From Pseudomonas fuscovaginae SE-1 (lineage in GTDB: Bacteria; Pseudomonadota; Gammaproteobacteria; Pseudomonadales; Pseudomonadaceae), in contig NZ_AQOH01000127.1 of assembly GCF_000364705.1 (NCBI RefSeq), positions 1 through 51,417 of the forward strand: DNA of 51,417 bases, given 5' to 3'. Position numbers and translations under genes: made by a program. The first letter of the stretch is position 1. Each line of letters opens with the position of its first letter. This document shows positions 42,768 through 50,167 of this stretch, in pieces. The notes beneath the pieces are model-generated. The model made no database searches, was not told the DNA's origin, and was given only the letters and a program-made list of their open reading frames with translations.

Positions 42768-43345
42768 CGTCTTTCCCTCCCTAGTCCGGCATCGCCGAGC
42801 GTCTCGGCAAGGTGGCCGCGCAGGTTACGCCGGGCCCGCGACAGCAGGCTCTCCAGTGCCTCGACGCTGATGTTCATCAGGGCCGCGGCTTCGATGTTCG
42901 ACAGTTCCTGGTAGTACTGCAGCACGATGGCTTCGCGCTGCCGTTCGGGCAACGTCGCCAACGCCGCGGCCATCTGTTCGCTGCGCGCGGCCGCTTCCAG
43001 TTGCTCGTCGGGTGCCGGCGTGCTGTCGGGCAGCTCGACCGGTTCCTCGTCATCGGCCAGCGGGCGCTCGCGGCGCCGACGCAGGCGGTCATGGCAGAGG
43101 TTCAGTGCGACCCGGTGCAGCCAGGTGTCGAAGCGCGCTTCGCCGCTGCGCCAACTCGCCGCCTGCTTCCAGATTCGCAGGAAGCTCTCCTGCGCCACAT
43201 CCCTGGCCTCTTCGGCATCGCCGAGGATCCGCCCGGCGAGCGCCAGCAGACGGGGCAGCTTGCGCGACACCATCTCGTTGACGGCCGCCGGTTCGTTGTT
43301 GCCGATGCGGGCCAGCAACTCCAGGTCCGGATCAGTTTCTTTCAA
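42764..43345 (-). CDS. ECF-type RNA polymerase sigma factor
   Basis: 193 residues. Region 2 reads LAGRILGDAEEARDVAQESFLRIWKQAASW and FDTWLHRVALNLCHDRLRRRRERP. Region 4 reads ALATLPERQREAIVLQYYQELSNIEAAALMNISVEALESLLSRARRNLRGHL. It should direct polymerase to envelope-response promoters and is held by the co-transcribed membrane protein. First gene of the three-gene operon. Confidence 0.92.
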   Translation of the reverse strand: MKETDPDLELLARIGNNEPAAVNEMVSRKLPRLLALAGRILGDAEEARDVAQESFLRIWKQAASWRSGEARFDTWLHRVALNLCHDRLRRRRERPLADDEEPVELPDSTPAPDEQLEAAARSEQMAAALATLPERQREAIVLQYYQELSNIEAAALMNISVEALESLLSRARRNLRGHLAETLGDAGLGRERR

Positions 43346-43392
43346 TATGGCAAATCCCGGTCCGGTGGTTCAGCCTCGGGTTGATCGGATGC

Positions 43393-43417
43393 CCCGGCTG
43401 CGAGGTGCGCAGCCGGG
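43393..43417. other. Hairpin between YXWGXW gene and sigma operon
   Basis: A perfect 10-bp GC-rich stem (43393-43402 with 43408-43417) and 5-nt loop, 10 bases past the stop of the YXWGXW gene and before the sigma gene. No U-run follows on the minus strand, so termination would be partial and the sigma operon may be partly co-transcribed. Confidence 0.45.
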
Positions 43418-43426
43418 CACCGGCAT

Positions 43427-43747
43427 TCAGCGGATCCAGTGGCCTTCGACCCACACCCAGTTAGGCCCGCGCGGCGCCCAATGGCCCGGTTCCCAGCGGG
43501 CGTTGTAGCGCACGCGCTGCCAGTGGCCCGGCTCCCAGACGTAGCCGCGGCCTTCCCAGCGCCAGTGCCCGCGATCCCAGGCGTAGCCGGGACGTTCGAC
43601 AGGAATGGCTTCGACGCGCATGGGCGGCGGGGCCTCGCGAATGATGATCTCGGGCTGGGCGAAGGTCGGGGTGCTGGTCAGGGCCGCGAACGCCAGGGGA
43701 ATGAGCAGGGCAAGGCGAAACTTGGCCAGAGGTCGTGCAGGTCTCAT
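43427..43747 (-). CDS. Secreted YXWGXW-repeat protein
   Basis: 106 residues. Signal peptide (ALLIPLAFAALTSTPTFA), a short linker with IIIREAPPPMRVE, then four or five imperfect Trp-rich repeats: GYAWDRGHWRWEGR, GYVWEPGHWQRV, ARWEPGHWAPRG, WVWVEGHWIR. A periplasmic protein of unknown role. GAAGGAG precedes the ATG. It lies immediately upstream of the ECF operon on the same strand. Confidence 0.87.
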   Translation of the reverse strand: MRPARPLAKFRLALLIPLAFAALTSTPTFAQPEIIIREAPPPMRVEAIPVERPGYAWDRGHWRWEGRGYVWEPGHWQRVRYNARWEPGHWAPRGPNWVWVEGHWIR

Positions 43748-44028
43748 GACAACTCCTTCATGCGGCGGACGAAAATGAACGCTGCTGATGGGTTGAACGC
43801 AGGACGCCGGAACAATCCGTCGCGGGAAAGCCGAAAATTTTTCGCGGGATTTTCCGGGGTTTCGGGCAGAAGTATTACCCAGAGTGGGCCTGGCGTAGAT
43901 GAAATCGTACGAGGTTGCGACGGATTGCTGCAGGTGGCGGCGTTCAACCGGTAACCGTTGGCGATTGACAGGCGTTCCGGCGTCGTCCGTGCAGCGGCTT
44001 TATCCATCGCACCATGAGGAAAATCACC

Positions 44029-44172
44029 ATGTCACGTCGTCTCTCGCTGCTCGTTGCCGCGGTCCTGCTGCTGAGCCTCAGCGGCTGTGTGATTCTGCCG
44101 GGGCACCGGGACCATTGCTGCTGGCGCTACTACGGTGCTGTCGCCCACTCGACGCAGGATGCGGCGGCCTGA
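44029..44172 (+). CDS. Small lipoprotein
   Basis: 47 residues from ATG 44029, with AGGA 8 bases upstream (an in-frame ATG at 44014 is also possible). The N-terminus RRLSLLVAAVLLLSLSGC is a lipoprotein signal with lipobox LSGC at Cys20. The short mature part has HRDHCCWRYYG and then a polar tail. No family recognised. It lies next to the ECF-sigma region and between oppositely transcribed genes. Confidence 0.65.
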   Translation: MSRRLSLLVAAVLLLSLSGCVILPGHRDHCCWRYYGAVAHSTQDAAA

Positions 44173-44214
44173 CCACGGTCCCGGGCCCGTGCAATGACGG
44201 GCCCGGGATCGGCC

Positions 44215-44412
44215 TCATGGTGCCGTCGGAGCGGCCAGGGCCTGGCGCAGCAGATCGTTGATGAGGCTCTGGCTACCGATGGTGTCGCTTTGCGCACGGG
44301 CCCGTGCGGCCGTCACCACGGCGTCGTCGAGCAGAAGGGTCATGCGGATCTTGCCGTCAATGGCGGCCACTGCGCCGCGCTTGGCCCTGGCGAAATCGTA
44401 TTGTGCCTTCAT
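44215..44412 (-). CDS. BrnA-like antitoxin
   Basis: 65 residues. KAQYDFARAKRGAV at the N-terminus is the BrnA opening (toxin-binding part), followed by a ribbon-helix-helix: KIRMTLLLDDAVVTAARARAQSDTIGSQSLINDLLRQAL. It starts 3 bases after the toxin stop, in toxin-first order, which is the brnTA order. Probably represses the operon together with the toxin. Confidence 0.8.
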   Translation of the reverse strand: MKAQYDFARAKRGAVAAIDGKIRMTLLLDDAVVTAARARAQSDTIGSQSLINDLLRQALAAPTAP

Positions 44413-44415
44413 CGA

Positions 44416-44697
44416 TCAGTTCTCCAGATATTGGCGGGCTTCATGGCTCGAGGCGATTCGGGCCGCCAGGAGCTGCACGCTGCCGGGCGCCGAGTGGGTG
44501 TAGGAGGCCACGAGCAGGCGTCGGGTCGCATCCAGCCCCATGATGATCCAGGGCGTGCCCTCAGCCTCCCGGTCCTGGAGCCTGAGGGCCCCTTCGTCGT
44601 AGAACACCGCCTCGGCATCGGCCAGGCTGATGCCCGCATGTTCCTGTTTGTTGGTGGTGTTGCCGGTTTCGTCGTATCGAATCTGGAAGGTACTCAT
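44416..44697 (-). CDS. BrnT-like ribonuclease toxin
   Basis: 93 residues from ATG 44697; an adjacent ATG at 44700 is nearly equivalent. FQIRYDETGNTTNKQEHAGISLADAEAVFYD is the BrnT pattern (normally F-x-D-x-x-K-x-x-x-N-x-x-K-H-G-V/I-S-F), though the first Lys and the KHG triplet are changed here to Gly and EHA. The C-terminus LVASYTHSAPGSVQLLAARIASSHEARQYLEN keeps the I/ARxASxxE-R-x-YE-type ending. The changed residues could weaken activity. Family is a RelE-fold ribonuclease. Confidence 0.75.
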   Translation of the reverse strand: MSTFQIRYDETGNTTNKQEHAGISLADAEAVFYDEGALRLQDREAEGTPWIIMGLDATRRLLVASYTHSAPGSVQLLAARIASSHEARQYLEN

Positions 44698-45026
44698 CAT
44701 GGGCCCTGTCTGGGTGAATCGGGGTTCGAGGGCATGAGAACAGCTTCCCGGGCCGGCAATCCTGATGCTCGGTGTTGAGCGGGTCTATCCAGGGCGTGGG
44801 GTGTTTCGCAAGGGGTCGAGCGAGGGTTCTGCGCACTGCGGCGCGAGGACCGTGGCCGCCTTGTCATAAAAAGAATTAGTTTACTGCTTGCCTTTTTGCT
44901 TTTGTTTTAACTGGAAATTCGCTGGGAACCGGCCCATCATTCGCCGCGCTGTGTCTAAGCGTCAAGGCCCTGCTGCGCGCCTGTGCGACGACCGTGAACC
45001 CTTTGGCCCTTTTTCAGGAACTCATT
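44698..45026. other. Intergenic region between BrnTA and uppP
   Basis: About 329 bases without a credible gene. A strongly A/T-rich stretch at 44861-44925 stands out from the GC-rich surroundings and probably carries the uppP promoter, although no -35/-10 pair can be fixed. AGGAA at 45016-45020 is the uppP ribosome site. Confidence 0.5.
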
Positions 45027-45899
45027 TTGTCTAACGTCTGCTCCAGCGGCCTCGATATCGGCTTCGCTTCGCTGAATTACCTCCAGATCGGCATCCTCGG
45101 GATCATCCAGGGCATCACCGAGCTGCTGCCGATTTCCTCCACCGCGCACATGCGCATCGTCCCGGCGGTACTCGGCTGGCAGGACCCGGGTTCGGCGTTC
45201 TCGGCGGCCATGCAACTGGCGGCCCTGGCGGCGGTGGTCAGCTACTTCTGGCGCGACGTGCGCGATGTGGTCGGCGGCAGTGTCACTGCCGTGCGCCAGC
45301 GCGACTTCGACAGCCAGTGGTTCAAGCTGGCGGTGGCGATCATCCTGGCGACTATCCCGATCGGCATTGCCGGCCTGGCCCTGTCGTCAACGCTGAACCG
45401 CTGCGACTCGCCGCTGCGTGGCCTGACCGTGATCGGGATTTCCTGCCTGGTGATGGCGGTATTGCTGGCGGTCTCGGAATTCACCTGTCGGCACCGGCGG
45501 GTGGTCGGCGAGATGCGCCTGCGTGATGCGCTGACCGTCGGCATCGCCCAGGTTGGCGCGCTGATCCCGGGTGTCTCGCGTTCCGGGTCGACCCTGACGG
45601 CGGCGCTGTTCCTCGACTTCAAGCGCGAAGAGGCGGCACGCTTCTCGTTCCTGCTCGGCCTGCCGGCGATTGCCCTGGCTGGCCTGAAGGAGCTGTGGGT
45701 CTTGCACCATGCGCAGATTCCGGCCGAGGCCTGGAGCCACCTGCTGTTCGGCATCGTGGTCGCCAGCGTTTCGGCCTTCGTCGCGATCTGGGGTCTGATG
45801 CGTTTCCTCGAGCGCTTCTCCACCTGGCCCTTCGTGATCTACCGCGCGGTCCTCGGCATCTTCCTGATCGCCGCCGTGCAGCAGGGCTTCCTCTCCTGA
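45027..45899 (+). CDS. uppP: Undecaprenyl-diphosphatase (BacA/UppP family)
   Basis: 290 residues from TTG 45027, preceded by AGGAA at 6 bases; a GTG at 44994 extends the frame by 11 codons but lacks a good site. Family signatures are GIIQGITELLPISSTAHMRI near the N-terminus and IPGVSRSGSTLTAALFLDFKREEAARFSFLLGLPAI, which hold the catalytic Glu and Arg/Ser residues, within 7-8 membrane segments. It dephosphorylates undecaprenyl diphosphate at the inner membrane, recycling the lipid carrier for cell-wall synthesis and giving bacitracin tolerance. Confidence 0.92.
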   Translation: MSNVCSSGLDIGFASLNYLQIGILGIIQGITELLPISSTAHMRIVPAVLGWQDPGSAFSAAMQLAALAAVVSYFWRDVRDVVGGSVTAVRQRDFDSQWFKLAVAIILATIPIGIAGLALSSTLNRCDSPLRGLTVIGISCLVMAVLLAVSEFTCRHRRVVGEMRLRDALTVGIAQVGALIPGVSRSGSTLTAALFLDFKREEAARFSFLLGLPAIALAGLKELWVLHHAQIPAEAWSHLLFGIVVASVSAFVAIWGLMRFLERFSTWPFVIYRAVLGIFLIAAVQQGFLS

Positions 45900-45935
45900 T
45901 TCAAGGGCCGGGCGCGGCCTCGCGGCCGTGCCTGG

Positions 45936-47207
45936 TCACGGGTTCGGCCCCAGCGCATAGCGCCGGCAATGCTCCAGATACCCCTGTTCGTGATTGCCCA
46001 CCAACTGCACCACGCTGGTCCATAGCCAGGAAGGCGCATCGAGGGTTCTGGAGCGATTCAACTGCAGTTCCGCCAGCCAGCTCTTGCGGGTCGCCTCATC
46101 CATCTGCCGGGCATGCGCCCGGCCGACCACCCGCGCCAGGTAGCCGGCGGCGTGCTTGGCGTCGGTCTTGTCGAGGCTGTCCAGATCGAGCTTGAGGTCC
46201 TGGGGCAGCAACTCGCGAATGAATACCCCGTGCTCGAGAAAGCGCGTCGCCATCATCCGCTCGCCCAGGCTCGGTGACAGTTGGCGTGCGCCTTCGAGCA
46301 CGCGCCGGGCATTGTCGCGGGGCATGTGCACGTGGGCCCCGCGAGGGGCCAGGGCGGCCACCGCTTCCTTGATGTCGAGCAGGCAGTAGTCCTGCTCGTC
46401 TCTGTGGCCGACCCCGAGCAGCACCGCATAGCGCATCAGGCCCAGGGAGCTGCAGCCCTTGACCCAGTAGGCGCTGTCGAGCAGTTGCACCTGGGCATCG
46501 CGTGGCCGGCCCTTGAGGGCGGTGACCAGGTCGTGGATTTCCGGTCCCTCGCAGAGCGCCTTGATCGCGGCTTTCTCGCTGCGCGAGGTGGGCCAGAAAT
46601 GGCGGCCGATCGGTAGGGTCGGTTTGGTGTGCTCCATGCGCTCGCGGGCGAGGTTTTTCCAGGTGCGCTTGACCGCATCGCGCAGGCCGGCCTTGACCTG
46701 GGATGGGCGATGCGGCACCAGGTCGGTTTCGTCCAGCAGGGCCTGCTCGTAGCCGACGATCATTTCCTCGAGCATGCGTGCGGTGGTCACGCCGGGCAGG
46801 TCCGAGCCACGGGCGGCGGTCGCCAGCGACAGGGCCAGGCGCACCAGGTCGTGCACCGGGTTGCCGATCACGGTCTGGTCGAGGTCGCGGATGTGAATGT
46901 CGATATCGCCGTTGATGTCCCCGGTCGGCCCTAGGTTGCCGACATGGCAATCGCCGCAGATCCACACGTTCGGGCCATGGGGCAGGCGGCGGCCGCGCTG
47001 GCTGTGCAGCCACTCGTAGAACTGGGCGGTGTTGCCGCGAACGTAGGCATGGGCGGAGCGGGCCATTTTCTCGTTGCGCAGGTTGGACAGGATGGCGGCA
47101 CGCTGGCCGGGGCGAGGTGGTTTCAAGGCGTACGCTCTCTGGCTGGTCGATGTGCGGGCATGACCCTTTGAGCGTAGGGCGTGTGGATTGGTTTCGCCTG
47201 AGCGCAT
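45936..47207 (-). CDS. DUF2252-family protein
   Basis: About 423 residues from ATG 47207; the frame opens at 47261, but that start lies within the terminator of the neighbouring gene. Family segments are VRGNTAQFYEWL, WICGDCHVGNLGP with DIDIHIRDLDQTVIGNPVHDLVRLALSL, and a C-terminal RELLPQDLKLDLD. The HxGN..D..D spacing resembles the aminoglycoside-phosphotransferase/kinase-like catalytic core (HGDxxxxN, D), so a kinase-type fold is plausible, but no substrate is known. It converges with uppP. Confidence 0.85.
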   Translation of the reverse strand: MRSGETNPHALRSKGHARTSTSQRAYALKPPRPGQRAAILSNLRNEKMARSAHAYVRGNTAQFYEWLHSQRGRRLPHGPNVWICGDCHVGNLGPTGDINGDIDIHIRDLDQTVIGNPVHDLVRLALSLATAARGSDLPGVTTARMLEEMIVGYEQALLDETDLVPHRPSQVKAGLRDAVKRTWKNLARERMEHTKPTLPIGRHFWPTSRSEKAAIKALCEGPEIHDLVTALKGRPRDAQVQLLDSAYWVKGCSSLGLMRYAVLLGVGHRDEQDYCLLDIKEAVAALAPRGAHVHMPRDNARRVLEGARQLSPSLGERMMATRFLEHGVFIRELLPQDLKLDLDSLDKTDAKHAAGYLARVVGRAHARQMDEATRKSWLAELQLNRSRTLDAPSWLWTSVVQLVGNHEQGYLEHCRRYALGPNP

Positions 47208-47245
47208 GTTGCGCAGGCATTCGGAGCCTGCCCACTCAGAGGACG

Positions 47246-47272
47246 AAAAAAAAGCCCGCATGCGGGCGGGCT
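47246..47272 (-). terminator. Rho-independent terminator after the LprI-like gene
   Basis: 7-bp stem AGCCCGC (47253-47259) with GCGGGCT (47266-47272), followed leftward on the minus strand by an eight-base U-run (A-run at 47246-47253). Confidence 0.85.
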
Positions 47273-47342
47273 CAACGGGAGGTTCGTCAAAGGAGCGGGT
47301 TCAATATAAACAGCCAGGCTGCCCGGCACAGTGAAAGATGTT

Positions 47343-47537
47343 TTACCTCCAGGCCACGTCCGGCAAGGCTTCAGAGCGGTTTGTGGTGCTCATCTCGACG
47401 TCGAGGTCGTTCAGTTGGCGATCGCTGCAGATGGCGATTTCGCTGGCCTGTCTGGCCCGTGCGCAGTCGAAGCTGGCGGCCTGGGCCGTGGCGATGAACA
47501 GGGGGAGGGCGGCCAGTGCCCATAAAGTTTTTTTCAT
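47343..47537 (-). pseudogene. Truncated lysozyme-inhibitor (LprI)-like secreted protein
   Basis: 64 residues. Signal peptide MKKTLWALAALPLFIATAQA, then ASFDCARARQASEIAICSDRQLNDLDVEMSTT, which is the start of an LprI-like domain (FDC..A....E.AIC.d..L..LD..m...Y). Relatives continue for 40-60 more residues with a second Cys pair; here the match ends at MSTT and 12 unrelated codons follow before TAA. The terminator close by leaves no room for the missing part, so a 3' deletion is likely. It might still be secreted but cannot form the complete domain. Confidence 0.55.
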
Positions 47538-47714
47538 GCGGGTGCCTGCTGCCCGGTTGTGCCTGGATGTTCATCAGACCAGCCAGAGTGCCATTCGCTC
47601 CCGGCGTGGGTGCCGGCAGTGGTCGCGCCTTGTTTCCAGTCAGCACGCCACGCCGTGGCAAGGGCCATTGACCCGCAAACACCAGTGCCAAGCCGCCGGG
47701 TGGGCAGCCCGGCT

Positions 47715-48194
47715 TCAGGCCTGGCTGATATCGACCAGGCGCGGCTGGGTGATCGCCAGGTAGTCGTGGCTCGCCAGGATCATCGAGGCATCCAGTCGCC
47801 CGGCATTGAAGGCGATCTCTGCATAACGTCGGGTCAGGCTGGGGTCGACAATCAGCTCGATACGTTCGTCGAACACGAATGGCGGAATCGCACCGATCCG
47901 GCAGCCGGTCAGTTCCATGGCCGTCTCGGCCTTGACCAGTTCGGCCTTCTTCCCGCCCAGGGCGGCGCCGAGCTTTTTCATGTCGAGCTTGTGGTCGCCC
48001 GGCAGGATCGCCAGGGCATAGCGTTCGCCCTGACCCTTGAGGGCGCAGAGCATGGCCTTGGCACCTTGGCCCGGTTCGGTGCCGCGGATGTCGGCGACCC
48101 GAAACGACTGCCCTTCGGCATCGTGCTGCAGGACGCGGTAGCGGGCACCATGGCTGTCCAGCAGGCTGACCAGTCGATCGAAAACGGCAGGCAT
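47715..48194 (-). CDS. YbaK/EbsC-family aminoacyl-tRNA deacylase
   Basis: 159 residues, normal length. ARYRVLQHDAEGQSFRVADIRGTEPGQGAKAMLC includes the Lys that binds the tRNA 3' end, and GCRIGAIPPFVFDERIELIVDPSL carries the GxxxPxG-like loop (here G-x-I-P-P). YbaK/ProX-type domains hydrolyse mischarged tRNAs in trans (Cys-tRNA-Pro, Ala-tRNA-Pro or tRNAs bearing non-protein amino acids). It is the third gene of the oxygenase-TSUP-deacylase operon, 9 bases behind the permease, which suggests it may protect against the amino acid handled there. Confidence 0.87.
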   Translation of the reverse strand: MPAVFDRLVSLLDSHGARYRVLQHDAEGQSFRVADIRGTEPGQGAKAMLCALKGQGERYALAILPGDHKLDMKKLGAALGGKKAELVKAETAMELTGCRIGAIPPFVFDERIELIVDPSLTRRYAEIAFNAGRLDASMILASHDYLAITQPRLVDISQA

Positions 48195-48203
48195 GGGCTC
48201 TCC

Positions 48204-48968
48204 TCAGAAGGGTTTGATCAGGTCATAGGAAAGCTTGCTGATCAGAATCACCAGCAAGACCAGGAACAGCGCGCGTACGAACGGCACGCCCCGGCGCACC
48301 GCGAGCCAGGTGCCGGTCAGGGCACCGAGGATATTGAACAGCGCCATCGGCAGCGCCACCAGGTACAGGACGTTGCCGGTGGGGATGAAGAACACCAGCG
48401 CGGCGATGTTGGTGGCGATGTTCACCAGTTTGGCCGAGGCCGAGGCGTGCAGGAAGTCGAAGGCGAAGCAGCGGATGAACAGGAAGATCAGGAAGCTGCC
48501 GGTCCCGGGACCGAAGAGGCCGTCATAGAAGCCGATGGCACCGCCGATCAGCACGGCCAGCAGTTTTTCCCGGGTGCCGATCCGCATCGGCTTGTGCAGG
48601 GCGCCGAAGTCCTTTTTCCAGAAGGTGTAGAGCGCCATCACCACGATCATCACCAGCACCGCCGGGCGTACCACCGACTGCGGCACGGCCGAGACCGTGG
48701 CCGCGCCGAAGAACGACATGATGAACGCCGCGGCGGCTGCCGGTATCACCAGGCTCCAGTCGATCACCACCTTGCGCACGAACGAGCGGGCGGCGAAGGT
48801 CGTGCCGCAGGCGGCGGCCACCTTGTTGGTGCCCAGCAGCGCGGCAGGCGGGGCCGAGGGCAGCACGTTGAACAGCGCGGGGATCTGGATCAGTCCGCCA
48901 CCGCCGACCGCCGCGTCGATGAGGCCGGCGGCGAAGGCGAAGCAGCAAAGGATGACGATATCAAACAT
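48204..48968 (-). CDS. TSUP-family (TauE/SafE) membrane permease
   Basis: 254 residues from ATG 48968; the frame opens earlier but that part overlaps the oxygenase gene. Eight or so hydrophobic segments form two half-repeats: FAFAAGLIDAAVGGGGLIQIPALFN and GGAIGFYDGLFGPGTGSFLIFLFI, the twin TauE motifs. TSUP proteins move sulfite, sulfonates or other organic anions, usually outward. It is 4 bases behind the oxygenase stop, so co-translated with it. Confidence 0.88.
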   Translation of the reverse strand: MFDIVILCCFAFAAGLIDAAVGGGGLIQIPALFNVLPSAPPAALLGTNKVAAACGTTFAARSFVRKVVIDWSLVIPAAAAAFIMSFFGAATVSAVPQSVVRPAVLVMIVVMALYTFWKKDFGALHKPMRIGTREKLLAVLIGGAIGFYDGLFGPGTGSFLIFLFIRCFAFDFLHASASAKLVNIATNIAALVFFIPTGNVLYLVALPMALFNILGALTGTWLAVRRGVPFVRALFLVLLVILISKLSYDLIKPF

Positions 48969-48972
48969 GCAA

Positions 48973-50058
48973 TCAGGCTCTGACGATAAAGGGTTGGGTC
49001 GGGTCCAGCGGCACCACGCGCGCCGGATCATCGACCCCGAACACGCGGATCATCCAGCGGTCGCGGCCGTCGTAGCGCGGAGCGAAGCCATCCCGGGCGT
49101 GCAGGGTCTGCTGGTTTTTGAAGATCAGCATGTCGCCGGGCTGGAGCAGGATGTGGCGAATGACATCGGGGTGGTTGGCGGTGGCCGCGAACAGTTGCAT
49201 GGCAAAGTCGGCGTTGGCGGTGGTCGCGCTGACCGCGGCCTTGTTGTAGCGGCAATGCAGCCCGCCGCTGGCGGATTTGTAGAGCAGCGGGACGTGCTCC
49301 AGCACGTTGCCTTGTTTGCCGAAGGACTCCGGCCGGCGAACGTTGAAGTTCGGTCGCTGCAGTTCCTGTTCGACGAAGTCGGGCAGGCTGTCCAGCACGT
49401 CGCGAATGGCGACGATGCGGGTGGGCACCTCCAGTTCACAGCGCAGGCCGGTCAGGCTCAGGTATTCGGGGCAGGCCGAAAGCCCGTCGACCGTTTCGCA
49501 GGTCAGCGGCAGGTGCGGGTTGTCGACGTGCATGCCCAGGCTCAGGCGCGAGCCGAAGGAGCTGGCTTCGCTTTCGCGCTCCTGCTTGGGTGAGACGTGG
49601 CGGAACACCGTGTCGTCGCTTTCGCCGGCGTAAGCCACGGGACGGGTACCCAGCGCTGCCAGCACGGACAGGATCGCTCCCGCCAGCACCGGCAGCTCTT
49701 CGATGCCAGGCTCGTCGTCGTAGGGCGTTGCCGGCAACTGTAGGTCGATCGGCAGGCCACGGACAATCAGTGCCACCGCGTCGGACTGGGGAAAGTCGCG
49801 CAGTGCCTGGTGTTTTTCGGCACCCAGGACGTTCTCCAGCAGGCGCGCCAGCGTCGGCATCCGGTCGATGCCCGAGGCGCTGTCGTGGATGGCCAGGGGA
49901 GCGAGCGCTGCCTGCAATCGTCGTTGCTCGGTGAATGAGAGATGGATTTCGGGCAGGGCCTGCAGAGTCGGCGCCTGCGTATTTCGGACCAACCAATGCG
50001 GGTGTTCCCCGCTGATTCGGCTAGCCGAATTTCTGACAGCCTCATCCAGTTTTGACAC
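48973..50058 (-). CDS. Clavaminate-synthase-like Fe(II)/2-oxoglutarate oxygenase (putative amino-acid hydroxylase)
   Basis: 361 residues from GTG 50058, behind GAGGAG; earlier in-frame starts cross the divergent promoter. The iron-binding facial triad is H-x-D in LGMHVDNPH and the distal His in NQQTLHARDGFAPRYDGRDRWMIRVFG, whose Arg should bind 2-oxoglutarate. QPGDMLIFKNQQTLHARxxFxPRYDGxDRW is the C-terminal pattern of clavaminate synthase, VioC, AsnO and lysine hydroxylases, not of TauD proper (which is about 80 residues shorter). The family hydroxylates free amino acids, usually at C3 or C4. First gene of an operon with a TSUP permease and a tRNA deacylase; a LysR gene is divergent. Confidence 0.82.
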   Translation of the reverse strand: MSKLDEAVRNSASRISGEHPHWLVRNTQAPTLQALPEIHLSFTEQRRLQAALAPLAIHDSASGIDRMPTLARLLENVLGAEKHQALRDFPQSDAVALIVRGLPIDLQLPATPYDDEPGIEELPVLAGAILSVLAALGTRPVAYAGESDDTVFRHVSPKQERESEASSFGSRLSLGMHVDNPHLPLTCETVDGLSACPEYLSLTGLRCELEVPTRIVAIRDVLDSLPDFVEQELQRPNFNVRRPESFGKQGNVLEHVPLLYKSASGGLHCRYNKAAVSATTANADFAMQLFAATANHPDVIRHILLQPGDMLIFKNQQTLHARDGFAPRYDGRDRWMIRVFGVDDPARVVPLDPTQPFIVRA

Positions 50059-50139
50059 GTCCTTTGCTCCTCTTTTCCTACGTCCCTGTGGGTTAAGCGC
50101 GAAGGCTAACGGAAGGGACCTTTTTGTGTTGCAATACCA

Positions 50140-50158
50140 CGTTGCGAAAAGTGCAACG
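50140..50158. promoter_or_regulatory. LysR-type operator between oxygenase operon and LysR gene
   Basis: Inverted repeat CGTTGC (50140-50145) and GCAACG (50153-50158) around a T-N11-A core, 10 bases upstream of the LysR ATG. A half-like GTTGCAA lies at 50128-50134. Position in a short divergent gap supports autoregulation and control of the oxygenase operon. Confidence 0.5.
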
Positions 50159-50167
50159 AGGTGAGTG

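Noticed and set aside
48204..50058. Taurine dioxygenase plus sulfite exporter (TauD/TauE)
   Set aside because: The oxygenase is about 80 residues longer than TauD and its C-terminal pattern is that of clavaminate synthase/VioC-type amino-acid hydroxylases; no taurine importer is linked. Kept as the main alternative.
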